Positions 10,479 to 22,626 of a DNA stretch of 64,000 bases are shown piece by piece (position 1 is the stretch's first letter; every line of letters begins with the position of its first letter). The stretch comes from Acheta domesticus. Its lineage: Eukaryota > Arthropoda > Insecta > Orthoptera > Gryllidae. The DNA lies in assembly GCA_031308135.1 (NCBI GenBank), contig JAHLJT010009436.1, positions 160,244,885 to 160,308,884 on the forward strand. Direction: 5' to 3'. The notes below the pieces were generated by a model. That model saw only the letters and a list, made by a program, of their open reading frames with translations. It ran no database searches and was not told the DNA's origin. The translations under genes were made by a program, and so were the position numbers.

Positions 10479-10700
10479 CACTACACTACCACACATATCA
10501 AGAGCCTCGTCTGGAGCTTAGGGTTCGTTCTGGCTGGAACGGTTCCAGCTGTCAGAGATACCTGGAGGGAACCCGCTAGGCGTCAAATCTCACGTCCCAA
10601 CTGAAGAGGACACCGCCACCAACCGGGATGCAACATGCACTACAATTCACTGAACTGATGATCGTAGTTGACACTCTCGGAAACAATCAATCCCACACAA
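10477..10700 (+). mobile_element. 3' fragment of SINE family 1
   Basis: The order of short motifs matches the tail of the better-preserved copy at 18722-19270: CACTAC(A)CTAC, GGAGCTTAGG, GAGATACCTGG, CACCGCCACC and a final CTCTCGGAAAC. The tRNA-like head is missing. Confidence 0.55.
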
Positions 10701-11293
10701 CCCATGTTGCAGTGGTGAGATGGTTCACTTTCCATCTCTGAGTATGCATGTGCGAACTATGCATGTGCAATTTGTGGTCGATAATGCTGGTTTTCTGTTA
10801 GTTTTCTTTGGTTACTTCATTGACCCAGTCTCTTATCACATTATTGCTTCATCATGATTCAAATATTATCATCACACATCGATCCAAACTATTCATTTCG
10901 AGTACAGTTGACAAGCTAGGCATTGGAGGCATACTAATGTACACTTTGAAAGACCGACAAGTTTTGGAAGGTGGCGGATTTTCTACACAAAGTTTGCTGG
11001 GTCGAAGTCGACCATTAACAGGATAGGATTTCCATATCATTGAAGAAGTGTTTTAACGTACAATTTTTTCGACATTCTTATAGTTTTCTTCCCAAGATAC
11101 TGCACTGAAAAATACTTTAGCGATGTTGATTGTGTCAAAGACCGAATCCAGTAAGTTCGACTTTCCAAAATCGAGCTGCAATGTTAATAATGTAAAATTA
11201 AAAGAAAGATATATAATACTTAAGTAATACTAATAATATTTCTTGCATATATTACTAATAATAATACTTATATACAATAATACTTATATAAAA
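10701..11293. other. No gene seen
   Basis: AT-rich sequence with a frame of 72 codons at 10808-11026 that shows no known motif. Confidence 0.4.

Positions 11294-11383
<90 letters not shown>
11294..11383. repeat. Compound ACT/AAT trinucleotide microsatellite
   Basis: About 17 ACT units pass directly into about 13 AAT units. Of interest because AAT arrays flank R4-like LINEs elsewhere in this window; none is inserted here. Confidence 0.95.
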
Positions 11384-11386
<3 letters not shown>

Positions 11387-11399
11387 ACTACTAATTAAT

Positions 11400-12190
11400 T
11401 TGTCCTTTTCTATGAGTTGCGTTAGCATAAGAGTGTGATGCGTGACAGAACTGAGGTTTCATAGTGTGGAAGATCCTAGATTTATGTTCCGCCAGAAGCA
11501 AATATTTTGCATCGGATAAGTAAGGGGGTGCATGTCATCCACTATCTCGATGAGACTTGTGGACGGCGGTTGCTTCGACAGGTCGTTTTTGTAGTTTCCT
11601 CCAAAGAAATTATTACAAATGCTGGAGCAATTCCTTAATCAACAGCAACCTCGCGTGATTTTTCCACTTCCCATCCTGACTCCACTTCCAAACTTACGAC
11701 CCGACATTGGCCCTAGGCTGATCCCTTATCTTCGTATGGGCTATTCTCAGTCATCTAGAAAATCACTGCTGAGCGGCAGTAACAAGGGCAACTGTTGTCA
11801 GACCTCCGAAAAACCAAAAAATATAAATATATAAAATACAACGAAGTACGAATAAGTTTCTTGCTCTCTTCGTCAATCTTAAGAAGGTACTTAATTTGAA
11901 TAAACATAAAGAATACAAACTACAAAATTTAAGTTCATGAAACAGTGTGAACTTATTTTAATTATGAGCTTTAGAATCTTCCCATAAAAATGTCGGGAAA
12001 ATCACTTAATTTATTTGGCGTGTAATCAGTGCAAATTCTGGGATCTCAACCCTAACCCATATACTAGTTGAATTTATGAATGCAGATGGAAAGGAGCGAT
12101 TTTTATAAGAAGTGATAAGAAAGCATCTCCTATGGAATAGAAAGTATCTGCAAAGGCAAATCAGCCCTTATATTTGCTATTATTCCTTAT
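11400..12190. other. No gene recognised
   Basis: Contains a 71-codon proline-rich frame at 11619-11834 with no family resemblance I can name. The rest is AT-rich. Confidence 0.4.
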
Positions 12191-12194
12191 CGTG

Positions 12195-12445
12195 CCCTTC
12201 GTAAGGGATCAATTTACAGCCACAAGAACATGGAGACTTGAGACTGGAGACTGAAGATTCTAAAGCTCATACTAAGCTAAACTCTAGGAAACGTGCACAA
12301 ATAATGGATAATGAAGATATATTTATTACTAGAAGCAAAAGAAGGGGCCGTCTCACCTTTCGTTCAAAGGATTGGGAAATGAAAAACCTGATCGGGATGA
12401 GGGTCGTTGATCCAGAAACCAAGGTACAATACTTCTCAGAGGCAT
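12195..12445. repeat. Dispersed repeat, copy 1 (relative at 17800-18050)
   Basis: Aligned phrases with 17800-18050 include CGTGCACAAATAATG, TCAAAGGAT, AAAAACCTGATCG and GATGAGGG, in the same order and orientation. The intervening sequence has diverged. Both copies carry fragments of a lysine/arginine-rich frame here (12238-12459), but no known domain. Confidence 0.6.
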
Positions 12446-12589
12446 ATTTAGTCATATAGAATTATACACTGAGATGACACAACTCAGTGTAATAGTAATT
12501 TGCAAATATACAGACGGCAGTAGTATCATCTACAAAAGGTATTAAAGGACAGTGCAGTGGCAGAGTATTCATTTGTACTTAAGTGATTC

Positions 12590-13545
12590 ATCTAAAATGG
12601 CTTCTGACATTTATGGCCGCACGACGAGAATTAAGACTTCGAACGGGGAATGGTTGTTGAATGGGACATTTCGTTTCGGAAATCATTAGAGAAATCAATA
12701 TTCCGAGATTCACGGTGTCAAGAGAGTGCCAAGAACATCTAAATTTCAGGTATAACCTCTCACCAAGGACAAGCGGAGTTTGCACTACACATTTATGATT
12801 GTCAGCGCTGACAGTCAACACTGAGTGAAATTACTGCAGAAATCAGTATGCAAAAGTATCCGTTAGAACAGTACGGCGAAATTTGGCTTTAATGGGCTAT
12901 GGCAGCAGAAGACCGACCCCAGTGTCGTTGCTAATAGCAGGTCTTCGCCTGCAACGCCTCTCCTGAGCTCGTGACCATATCGATTGGACCCTAGACTACT
13001 GGAAAATCGTGGCTTCGTCAGATGAGTCCATATTTCAGTTCGTAAGAGCTAATAGTAGGGTTAGAGTGTGGCGAAGAATCCATGACGTCATGGACCTAAG
13101 TTGTCACCAAGGCACTGTGCAAACTGATGATGCCTCCATACTGGTGTGGGCTCTTTTTACTAGCCCATGAAACTGACTGGATACTCTAGTCCAACTGAAC
13201 TGATCATTGACTGGAAAAGGTTACGTCCAGCTACTTGGAGACCATTTTCAGCCATTAGTGGACTTCATTTTCCTAAACAACGACGGAATTTTTTATGGAT
13301 GGCAATGCGCCATGCCACCGGGACCCAATTGTTCGCGATTTATTTGATGAATATTCTGAACAATTCTAGCGAATGATTTGGCCACACAAATAGTCCAAAA
13401 TGAATCTCATCGAACATTTATGGAACATAATCGAGAGGTCAGTTCATGCACAAAATCCTGTACCGGCAACATGTACCGGTAAATGTTTGGGAGCTATATG
13501 ATGTGTTTCCCCTGAATATTACGCCACATCTCATGCGGGAATGAA
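12590..13545 (+). pseudogene. Tc1/mariner-type transposase relic
   Basis: Three-frame reading gives Tc1-family signatures in the expected order. A helix-turn-helix-like start near 12600-12720 is followed by DESIFQFVRANSRVRVWRR at about 13021-13080 (second catalytic Asp region DE(S)). HQGTVQTDDASILVWALF comes next, then DGNAPCHRDPIVRDLFDEY near 13300, then MNLIEHLWNIIERSV near 13400-13440, the segment containing the last catalytic residue region in this family. Frameshifts and in-frame stops separate these pieces, so it cannot encode an active enzyme. I did not find the terminal inverted repeats. Confidence 0.8.
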
Positions 13546-13549
13546 CGTT

Positions 13550-14370
13550 CCATAAATATACACAATTGTCAATTTTTAACTGCTGTAATCAATAAGCACT
13601 GAGTGCAGATACTGACTTACCCTCGTATCGATAAATGTGAATATAGTTTACTTTATGGCTCATTTAACGTAAACATTACGCGGAGATGACTTTCCTTTGT
13701 CGTACTGCATTCTTTTGATCTTGAAACGGAGAGATGAATAACCAGACGGCTCAGACGTCATTACGGTGACGCAAGCATGTGCGTAACCACTTTCAAGTGA
13801 TTGCTTCGGTGGCAAACGGATCTTGAGAGCAGCCGGCCTCCGCATCAACCAGGTGAATGTCAGTGGCGAAAAGGAACGTTCAACGCCCGCAACATTAGTC
13901 ACAGCGAGTGGCCTTCGTTAGTGAAGTGTTGGTTTTTGACCTCTCGGGAACATATGCGTCACTGCTGGGGAAGTCGCCATGTTATACACTCAAGAAGTTC
14001 ATATATTTATTATGGAATCTATTTGTTCTTTTAATGTGCATATTTCAAGGAGGAGTTTGACGCTCAAGTTCTAACATTCAATAAAGAACGTCGATCTAAA
14101 GAAAAAAACGTGATATAAGAAGCCTACTAATATAATAATAGAAATTGGCAATTTTATAATAATATAATAGCAAATAAATGTAGGAAAAGTGGAAATAAAA
14201 GTATGATCATCCCTTTGTAGTTATCAAGCGTACTGCGCAACTAATGAGAATTTTATGGGAAATTAGATAATTAATGAGACCTATTTTTTCTCTATTTGTA
14301 CTATGAACATTCTACACAGTTCAAGCACCATATATGCAGTACATTATAGAACGCCTAATTATAATATAAA
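13550..14370. other. Unclassified; minus-strand open frame 13660-13902
   Basis: A minus-strand frame of 80 codons includes ERSFSPLTFTWLMRRPAALK. A plus-strand frame overlaps it and continues to 14034. I cannot assign either to a family. They may be part of the flank of the Tc1-like relic or another repeat. Confidence 0.35.
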
Positions 14371-14379
14371 TAATAATAA
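14368..14379. repeat. Short AAT array at the 5' edge of the LINE copy
   Basis: AATAATAATAA directly precedes the LINE's first recognisable bases and matches the longer arrays at the same edge of the block copies. Confidence 0.75.
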
Positions 14380-15913
14380 CTAAGAATGAAGCAATTCTCT
14401 CCCTAATGCTGTCTGGCACCAATGATTTTAGAAATGACATCTGCAAAAAATTTGGTATTGCGCTTATATCAACTTAAAGAGAGGCAAAATGACGTCAGAA
14501 AACATTGAAGTTGAAATATCTGGGCATTCAAGAATGTGAGACCAACTCGAACGACATAATGAAAGAAAATTCGCAGGGAGTATTACAGAAGAGTGAGACT
14601 TGTCCTGCACACCGCTCTGAACTCCAGGAATAAACTATCAGCACTAGGTAGTTTGGCGGTGCCTGTAGCCGAATACTGTTTCCGACTCGTGGACTGGACT
14701 GAGCAAGAATTTCGATTCACATATCGAAAAACCAGAAAACTGCTTACAATGAATCATGTCGCCCACCCTTGAGCTGATGTACATAAACATTATGTGTCAC
14801 GTAAGGATGGAGGAAGAGGCCTCAGACAAATTGAAGCCTCATATCACAACGCAATAGTCGGGATGAGAAAGTATGTAGTCAGCTACCAATATGACTCACT
14901 AATCAGGCAGATCATTAAATCTGACCAAGGACAGGGAAACAGAGGCATTGTAAGAGTGGCACAAAGCATTGCGAACAAAACTACGCAAGACACGCAGAAT
15001 AACACAGACAATGAACTTCTAATGCTACTTAACATGAAATATAAGACCCAAAGAGTATTAAAGAAATCGTCGAGAGACAAACCATTCCATGGACAATATA
15101 TAAATAGAATGGACAATATGCAGATCAATAAATATTAATCATTGATGTGGCTTAACAGGTGAGGAATGAAGCCAGAAACGACAGCACTTGTAATAGCTAC
15201 CCAAGACCAGGCCTTCAGAACAGATTATGATAAAACGGTTCTCAAAATTTCCCAATATGATAAATGCCGCGTTTGCCAAGAACAATTAAAAACCATCGTT
15301 CATATCGTCTCAGATTGTCTTATTGTATATCTCGAATACTTGAAAAGGCACGACAGAGTGTGCAGTTACCTCCACTGGCAGATCTGTAGCACCCTCGAAG
15401 TTCCAAACACATGATCCATGTGGTACGAACACTCACTAAAACCGGTGACATCTGTACATACATATTGTACGACCAACAAAGTCAGACGGATTGCACTATA
15501 GCAGCAACCAAACTGGATATTGTTATCCGGGATTTGGAGAAAAAATCGTGTCTACTTATAGATGTTGCTGTGCCTTGTGATCAAAACGTTGTTACCAAGG
15601 AGGCAAATAAACATCTTAAACAAGAGTTGGAAATCTAGATCAGCCGAATGTGGGGCGTAAAAGCACATGTGATACCGATTGTCATCGGAGCTGGGAATTG
15701 TTCCACAAAATTTGGTTAGAACTTGGCTAAACTCCCAGGTAATGCAAAAGACTGGGAAGCGCATGAAATTTCTATATTTGGAACAGCGCACATTTTGCGC
15801 AAATTATTGTTGAGGCAGGCTAGTTCCTAGATCTACTTCTTAGGAAGCTGGTTGTAACCTAAACGAGACTTTATAATGAACCGACTCGTAATATCTTCAT
15901 TCGAGAATTAGAA
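14380..15913 (+). mobile_element. R4/Dong-like LINE copy, truncated within the RT domain
   Basis: Starts GAATGAAGCAATTCTCTCC, the same 5' boundary as the minus-strand copies at 33710 and 54330, and ends in an AAT array at 15914-15926. Decoded pieces in order: an RT thumb-like segment (NRKL, GSLAVPVAEYCFRLVDW), RKDGGRGLRQIEASYHNAIV at about 14797, a CCHC knuckle CRVCQEQLKTIVHIVSDC (C-X2-C-X8-H-X4-C) near 15270, and a restriction-like endonuclease segment KLDIVIRDL...LLIDVAVPCDQNVV near 15510-15590 in which the usual PD is KLD. This C-terminal knuckle plus endonuclease layout is that of the R2/R4/NeSL group. Several stops and frameshifts make it inactive. It is about 1.5 kb and lacks the RT catalytic core. 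Confidence 0.8.
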
Positions 15914-15926
15914 AAATAATAATAAT
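15914..15926. repeat. AAT array at the 3' edge of the LINE copy
   Basis: AATAATAATAAT follows the 3' end, as in the minus-strand copies in the duplicated block. Confidence 0.8.
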
Positions 15927-17375
15927 TTCAAGAGAAATTGTTTATAAGATGATGTGAAATTAATTTTATTAGGATGTCTTCATCCTTGATTATGACATTT
16001 ACTAAAGTCCGTTTTTGTCGAAGTCTTCAGACAAGTTTCCTAAAACTATTCATGAAAACATGGAATGGGCAAATAATCATGCTGACTGTAGCAGTAAACA
16101 ACATTATATCTATCGTAATGTGCTCTCGCACGAGTTTCTGGCTCTCAGATTGGGAAACAATGAAGTTCATCGTTGACATTGGTTACATTTCCGTTAGTAT
16201 TTTTGTAATATCTCCTTTTCACATTCGTTCAGTCTCCGATCTTTGTTCACTGCCTTATTTTCCTGTTCCTTTAGAGTCTCATTTTCCTTTAGAGATGTGA
16301 TCTGTTATTTAGTAACAGATGGAATTCTACATCCGTCACTAATTAAACAATGCTGTCAAATTTGCAGAACCCGGTACGGACCAATCTCTTCGCAAAAAAG
16401 ATAAAGATTGGATGATTAATATATTAACATCCAATTACAAGTCTATCGCAAAATTTGTCTCCTATTATTGTAATGAAACATTAAAGACTTCGTGACATGA
16501 ACATAATCATAACTTCAAAAAGCTTTGAAACATGTTACATACTTTTTAAACATTAGAGATGCAATTAATTTACTCAATAGATATTGAGTAATTTGATCAC
16601 AGAATAATTTGATTTCTTATTCACTTCTCTTGCCAAACCAATAATCGATACATTAATCTTTTAGAAGATGCGGCGGAAGATTTATACTGAAGATAGATTG
16701 AGTGAGTTTTATTTGATAATCATTTTACTTATTTTGAACAATTTGACAAATTAAATAGAATATAATAATTTATTTGTGATGACTATTCTTAATAATATAC
16801 TGATAACAAGACGATCGAACCTTCCATTTCAGAGGAAAAGTTTTAGAGTAAAACTCCCTGTCCTTTTGACTAGTTCTTATGTCAACATTGCACCAATATT
16901 ATTTTTCTAAGTCCAACTGTTTCATTCTAGTGTCTTCGAATTACGCCAATTTTATAATAGTAATCCTCAGGTGGTGATCCTGAGACTACTCCTGATTTAT
17001 TTGGACAGCAGGAGCTTTGTCTCGTTAACTGCGCCACAAAGTTAAACTCATCCTGCAATTCTTCTACTCTCTACAAGTCATCCTGTAGAGAAGGCACAAA
17101 AGCAGTAAAAACTAAATATATGGGGGAAGAGGTGAGCTAATGAAGGTTGACATTAATGGATTTTATAATTGATTGTAATAAAAAGCAACCACGTGAGATA
17201 CACAGCTCATTCTAGGATCACTTTTACAGTCAGTCAACCATTTTCACTAGCCCGCCTACGTAATCCCTGGCTCTTTGTCACCAGTCCTGGCAACAAGGGC
17301 CATTAACACGCCAGCCCAGCAATAATTTTCATAATGTAGAAGGTCCGATCAACTTTTCGACAGTCCCTAGATCGG
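15927..17375. other. No gene seen; AT-rich
   Basis: A 108-codon frame at 15974-16300 shows no motif or convincing start context. The remainder is rich in stops on both strands. Confidence 0.45.
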
Positions 17376-17570
17376 TCCATTATCATCATCAGCACCTGGC
17401 CCACCATCATCGCTGGTGGATATCCCTTCAGTCGACGTATCTCTCACTGCAGCAGGAGATGGACACTGCTCCCTTCCGGAGATGCAACACGCATTACATT
17501 CACGAGGAGAATGTCCAAAGCAATTGACGCGCTCGGATCAGTCAACAACTGCCTTTGCACTATGATCAGG
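17376..17570 (+). mobile_element. Fragment of SINE family 1 (3' half)
   Basis: GATGCAACACGCATTACATTC and the following GAATGTCC...GACGCGCTCGGA correspond to the tail of the copies at 10610-10680 and 19150-19260 (CACGCACTACACT and TCTCGCGTTCGGAAAC). Heavily diverged. Confidence 0.4.
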
Positions 17571-17799
17571 AGACCAGGCGGAAGCTTATTTATTTACGTC
17601 AAAAACAGTTAAAAACTGTGTGTGACAAGCTATGGGGAGAAGTGAAATTTATGTACGTTTTCATAATTCTGTGATCTTTGTCCTAAACCATATTCTAGTC
17701 GAATTTTGAATACAAAAAATAACGTTTTTTTTAGTTTTGTTGACAAAATATTCGCTCTTATGTAATAAAATATATTTTCAAAGGTAAATTAGGTATAAA

Positions 17800-18050
17800 T
17801 TTGTGCCCTTAACCCTCGTCATGTTCTTCATGAAAGAATAATACTTTTTGCCGCGATAATATGGAAAACGATAATTTGAATAACCATATTTCCCACTGAA
17901 ATTCAGAAGACGTGCACAAATAATGAAGTTACATTTATGTCCAGAAGCAAACAAGGGACCATCTCAGCATTTGCTCAAAGGATCAGGGAAAATGGACGAA
18001 AAACCTGATCGAGATGAGGGACCATCAATCCAGAAGCTGTGGTACATGTA
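17800..18050. repeat. Dispersed repeat, copy 2 (relative at 12195-12445)
   Basis: Same motif order as copy 1: CGTGCACAAATAATG, CAGAAGCAAA, CTCAAAGGATC, AAAAACCTGATCG, GATGAGGGACC. Confidence 0.6.
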
Positions 18051-18109
18051 CTTGTTACAGGTTCTTTAGCGCTATGCAGTACAAATGATGAATAAATTAC
18101 ATTAACTAT

Positions 18110-18440
18110 CATTGTTAAAATTCAGGGCTGGTCTCAGGGCTGGCCGTGCTCACGGAGTTACTCGGAGGGAAAAGTTTTCCGTGTATGTCGGCACCGGATT
18201 TTACGTTCCAGTGGGGGAGAAAGGTCGCCACCTTCGAGGTGCAAGGTGCATTACACGTTCAGAAGTTCTCGCTCCGGAAACTTCAATCAATCATGCAAAC
18301 GGCGAATCCTTATACGCACACATATTGTTTCTTCCAGCTTTTCTGTTGTTAAAAAATACTGTACAAAATTATGGTGCTTATTTTCTCTTGCTACCAAGTT
18401 CTGCCTACAAGTATACGACGTTGGAAGGCTGACAGGCGTC
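18110..18440. other. Unrecognised moderately GC-rich stretch with overlapping frames
   Basis: Three overlapping plus-strand frames span 18112-18482, none with a known domain. Composition is richer in GC than the flanks. It could be a decayed repeat or an exon. I cannot decide. Confidence 0.25.
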
Positions 18441-18721
18441 TTCAAGAAGAATGACAGGTGTGTTAAGAATTTTATTTTTTAATCGTCAATTGAGCAACAC
18501 ATTTTTCGTTTATTATATTTTTAATCAATGAAATTTTAAAATTAACGTTTAAAAATCTGAAAAATAAAAAATGGTGTTGAATAGATAATTGATAAACAAA
18601 AAAAACTTGAAAAATTTTTACGACACATTTAATTTTCATTGTGTATATTGTTGCATCCTATTTCCTCTAAAAACGTGCATTATAAAAACTGAAATATTGA
18701 ATATTTCGTAAATTAAACCAG

Positions 18722-19270
18722 CAAAGGTAGCTCAAGCCATCGACTGATGTCACTGCAGTTCCTCTGACCGGGTGGTCCTGGGGTTCGAGTCTCGACGATG
18801 GCACGGTTTTCGACACTAGTTTCACAGCTAGATCGAATTCACCCACTGTCTGGAAGAGAATTCTGGTGGCCAGCTGCTCTGATGGGTAGTTTTCCATGGT
18901 TTCTCCCATCAACACCAGGCGAATGCCGGAGCAGTACCCTAACAAAAGGCCCATGGACCGCTCGCGATCTTTCCTACCTCGTCCTTGTCCAATCCTGACT
19001 ACTATTTGCACATACCTAAACTCACACTACACTATCACTCTTGTCGGGAGATCAATTGGGAGCTTAGGACTTGTCTCGGCTCAAACGGTGCCCCGCGCGT
19101 AGGAGATACCTGGTTGGGGAAAATCTCCGCAAGCGTGCTTTAGTCGGCGCCGGATCTATTCATCCTGCGGGGGATGATCAAGATCACCGTCACCTCCCGC
19201 GATAAAAACACGCACTACACTTAAGAGACTAATAACCTTGGCCGTTCTCGCGTTCGGAAACGCCTATCAA
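18722..19270 (+). mobile_element. tRNA-derived SINE, family 1 (best copy)
   Basis: The head carries an A-box-like TAGCTCAAGCC (about 18727-18737) and a B-box GGGTTCGAGTC (about 18780-18790) at internal pol III promoter spacing. The body includes TTTCTCCCATCAACACCAGG and GAATGCCGGAGCAGTA, both shared with the block copies at 25848 and 46413. The tail (GAGATACCTGG, CACCTCCCGCGATAAAAACA) is shared with the fragments at 10477 and 17376. The roughly 500-bp length is long for a SINE. Minus-strand open frames over it are incidental. Confidence 0.7.
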
Positions 19271-19289
19271 TCGATTGTAAAATAATCTA

Positions 19290-21042
19290 TTTAATATACC
19301 TGCATGATTTTTGCAAAAATAGTATCTTCATGTAAAACGGATAACGTATAAAATGTTTGATAAAGAAATCGATGTATTTGAAGCAGTGTGGAGATTTAGA
19401 TAAGAATGTAACGAGCATGATTAGTACTTTAGATTTTTTAAATCAATGAGCAATATTTTATTTGACGATAAATAACAGACTTCTCAAAGCTCTGCCCCAA
19501 AATTATCCTCTTGTTGTGTTTTTGTGTTTCGTATCTCCCGACACACGGACTTTTATTAAAAGCAAGAAAATTTTATGTGGATTTTTAATAAATTTTGTTA
19601 CACATTAAATGACGTATGCTTAAAAGTGGGAAATGAGTTAAACAATTCTTCTTCCACTTAAATTTAACATTTAGGATTTCCATAACTCTATTTTCCCAAT
19701 TTCCATCTTTAATATTTGCTCTTCCGTTGGATCGTGTGCTTCGATAGTGATCTCCACTCTTCTTTGTTCCGGAACCGAATTAGAATTTTTTCAGGACATT
19801 TTCTCTTTTTTCGTTGCACATGGCATGACTTGTTTAGCTGCATCCTACCCAACTTCGTTTCAAACTTGCCTAATTGTATATGTGGTTGACAGGTATCTAG
19901 GTCTGCAGTTCTTATAAAATATCTTTTATAGAGCCCAAATTTCTCCTTTAAATGATATCAATCTTTCTCTTATACGCAACGTAGTGTAGTTTTCGTTATT
20001 TCTGATCTCAGTTTCTAATTGACTGAAATAGAAGTTCATTCAAAATTTTTATAACTTATTCTTTTTATCTACTGTTTTTCTCATTTTTATAGTAAGCCAT
20101 ATGTTTTTCTATTTTGATATTCTCTTGCAGTCTGTGGAGACGTTGTTTTTATCCTCCGTGGCGATGTAAGTGGGGACATCCTGCCCCGCACCTCACTCGC
20201 TGTCGTGTTCTCCCTCCAGGTTCTAACACCCGTGCGGCCAGATCATTAGGCGTCATTTAGGAAAATGAGCACGCGGCGCGGGCGTCCTTGGAGGACTCAA
20301 AGATGCCCCTTCTCACGACGCCTCAACGGCACGCACTCGAAAGAGCTCAGCTATTGAAGAAATGGAACGAGACACGTCTCGATAATCTCCATGAATGAAA
20401 TGTTAAAGCTAATGCAACATGCGTGGTCTCCTTAGTGACCTGGTTAGCGGGACGATTGTGGCAGTAATTGATTATATTTTCCAGAATAACCCATTAATTT
20501 GTAGCGGGTTGCGAGTTCACCGATCCAATGTAATGATTTCAGCCGGGAGCGCCCAAAGCGCAGGAGCTATCTAAAGATCCCATGGGTAAACCTCCAAGGA
20601 GACATCAATAGCTATATCAATGCCAATATCAGTTAAGAAGTTAACGAAAAGTCATGTCTTCACAATTGCAGTTAGATTATACAGTTAAGGAAAACTGGCT
20701 AATAAGGCAAAGCAATTTAGCTTTGTAATTCAATATGCTTTACAGTTTAAATAATTTTGTCGTCGATAAATGCAGAAAAATTACTCATAACAATTGCATT
20801 CATTTATTTTGATTGAGAACATTAAAAATATTAAATAAAGGAGTATTCGCTTTATGTATGCCTGTAGGGTGTTTGCAAGAAGTCGACGTCCGAAATTTCT
20901 TTGACAGAAAATATGGTAATTGGTGTAAAAACGAAATTCACAAAGTTTATAAGCAAAGCAAAACATATTTCTACTCTTCGTCTTTTGTTATGCTCGTATA
21001 TTAGAATTGGATTAATTTGACACCCCTTTCAAATGATTCGTC
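19290..21042. other. No gene seen; one GC-rich patch at 20150-20590
   Basis: Mostly AT-rich. The patch at 20150-20590 is markedly GC-richer and begins near a CTCCCTCCAG|GTTC acceptor-like site, but has no long frame in any reading. It may be a conserved non-coding or promoter-like element, or an exon of an unrecognised gene. Confidence 0.35.
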
Positions 21043-22626
21043 ATAACTAAAGACCGAATTCCCGTACAATTGCATCTTTTGTTTGCTAACTTAAAATTGA
21101 ATGAAACCTTGACAGAAATTTGAATCATGAAACGGACGATATTCTAGTACTAGTTTTATTTTGCACGAAATTGCACGTTTTTGGGATTACTGCACGATAT
21201 TGCGCGTTTCAGGTAATGCTGCCAGAAAATTGCAAATTTTGGGATTTTACTGGACGAATTTGCAAGATTAATAATTTATTGCTTAAAATATATTTTTTTA
21301 TATTTTCAACTTGTTTTTATGTATCTTTTTTAAATGTTTTATTTAAGAAAAAGTTTTAATGACATATAATGCATTCGGGTGGTCTGTGAAACCGTTTAAT
21401 ATGCATTAATTTCGCATTTCGTTGCCCTATGAACTGATCGTCTATAAATTTCATGATGCCTATTGTCTTATTAAAATTTCTGACACTGAGCTATTGCAGC
21501 ACGGATATGCGGTGTTACCACGAACGAGGTCTGCGGCCCTCGGTTGCGGCCGCTTAGCCAACGCTATGTTCAGGGTCTATCTTCCCAATCGGATCATATA
21601 TCCGTTGTAAGAGTCTTCGCTGATCTTACCAACACGATACCGCACGCGCGAGTCACATTTGACCATAAGTTCGGACGCGAAGCTTGGTGGCAAGCGCACT
21701 GCGTTTCAAATTCTTCGAAATTCTCGAAACAGATTATGCCCTGGGAAATCAAAAGTGAATAAACGCAGTTTTGATTGCTTTTAGCTGCTTGCACACGTAC
21801 GCCAGAGTGAGGCTAAGCACACTGACAACTGTAAATGTAAAACGAAATTTTCCCTGTCTGAAACATAAATTGATAGAAGATATAATAATTTCCCAGGAAA
21901 TAATTTGGAAATATACATAATTGTGCCAGGCGGCTTAACTCATTGGTCAGCGTGCTCGCTTTCCTGACACGACCCGACATGACGCGACCCCGGGTTCGGT
22001 TCCCGGTCGGGCAAGTTTATAGTGTGCGTTTTCCTTGCAATGCCGCAGTATATGTTGCTGTGTGACGATGAGAAAACTCACTTGTCAGGTTGAGAAGACC
22101 AGAACATGGCGTAGGGATGTGTTCGTGCTAACCATATGTACCCCCTTAGTTCATGGCCGCGAGGCCAAGACGCTGCTGGAAGGCCATTGACCGTACGCGG
22201 GCTGTCACGCCAAGTACAAACATAATTGTAAATTATAATGAAAACAATTAAGAACGTTTCTTCTGCATTTTAATTATTTGTTATTTCTGAAGGCTTATTT
22301 ATTTTGTTTTTTCAATTTTTGAATTTACTTTCTTGTAAATTTATTTTTTGTGCGCATAATATTTAAAATGTCAAATATGGTTTATTTAAACAATGTCTAC
22401 AAAATTATTATAAAAAAACTAAAATAATATTTAAATCACATTAAATGTCACATCCCAAATATAAAATAAGTTTATAAATGGATTAACTGGATCACAGGCC
22501 AGTTTTTAGGCCACATAACAAAGTTTTGCAGAGTTTTGATCTTTTTATTCCATGTTTTTGCACGTTTTGGTATTTTACTGCAAGTTTTAGAGAGTTTTAT
22601 TGCACGAAAATCCGGTCTTAAGTTAT
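21043..22626. mobile_element. Inverted-repeat DNA element containing a SINE insertion
   Basis: The left end ATAACTAAAGACCGAATTC and the reverse complement of the right end ATAACTTAAGACCGGATTT match, followed on both sides by CGT(A/G)CAAT. Both inner flanks are rich in TTTTGCACGTTTTGG / TTGCACGTTTTTGGG repeats. A TA dinucleotide flank is possible but not secure. No transposase is visible. Without the nested SINE the element would be about 1.29 kb. Confidence 0.55.
21925..22219 (+). mobile_element. tRNA-derived SINE, family 2, with 10-bp target duplication
   Basis: The tRNA-like head GGCTTAACTCATTGGTCAGC (A box) is followed by GGTTCGGTTCCC (B box near 22003). The body shares GCTGTGTGACGATGAGAAA, GGTTGAGAAGA and TCGTGCTAACCA with the copy at 38189. 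Flanks are exact duplications ACATAATTGT at 21915-21924 and 22220-22229, which give the true ends and a length of 295 bp. It is inserted within the inverted-repeat element 21043-22626. Confidence 0.88.

Noticed and set aside
13660..14034. Overlapping minus and plus frames as a host exon
   Set aside because: No splice logic or recognised family, and they lie between two transposon relics.
21925..22010. tRNA gene (also at 38195-38260 and 18722-18795)
   Set aside because: A- and B-box motifs are present, but cloverleaf features are lacking and the sequence continues into a shared SINE body, with target duplications at one copy.
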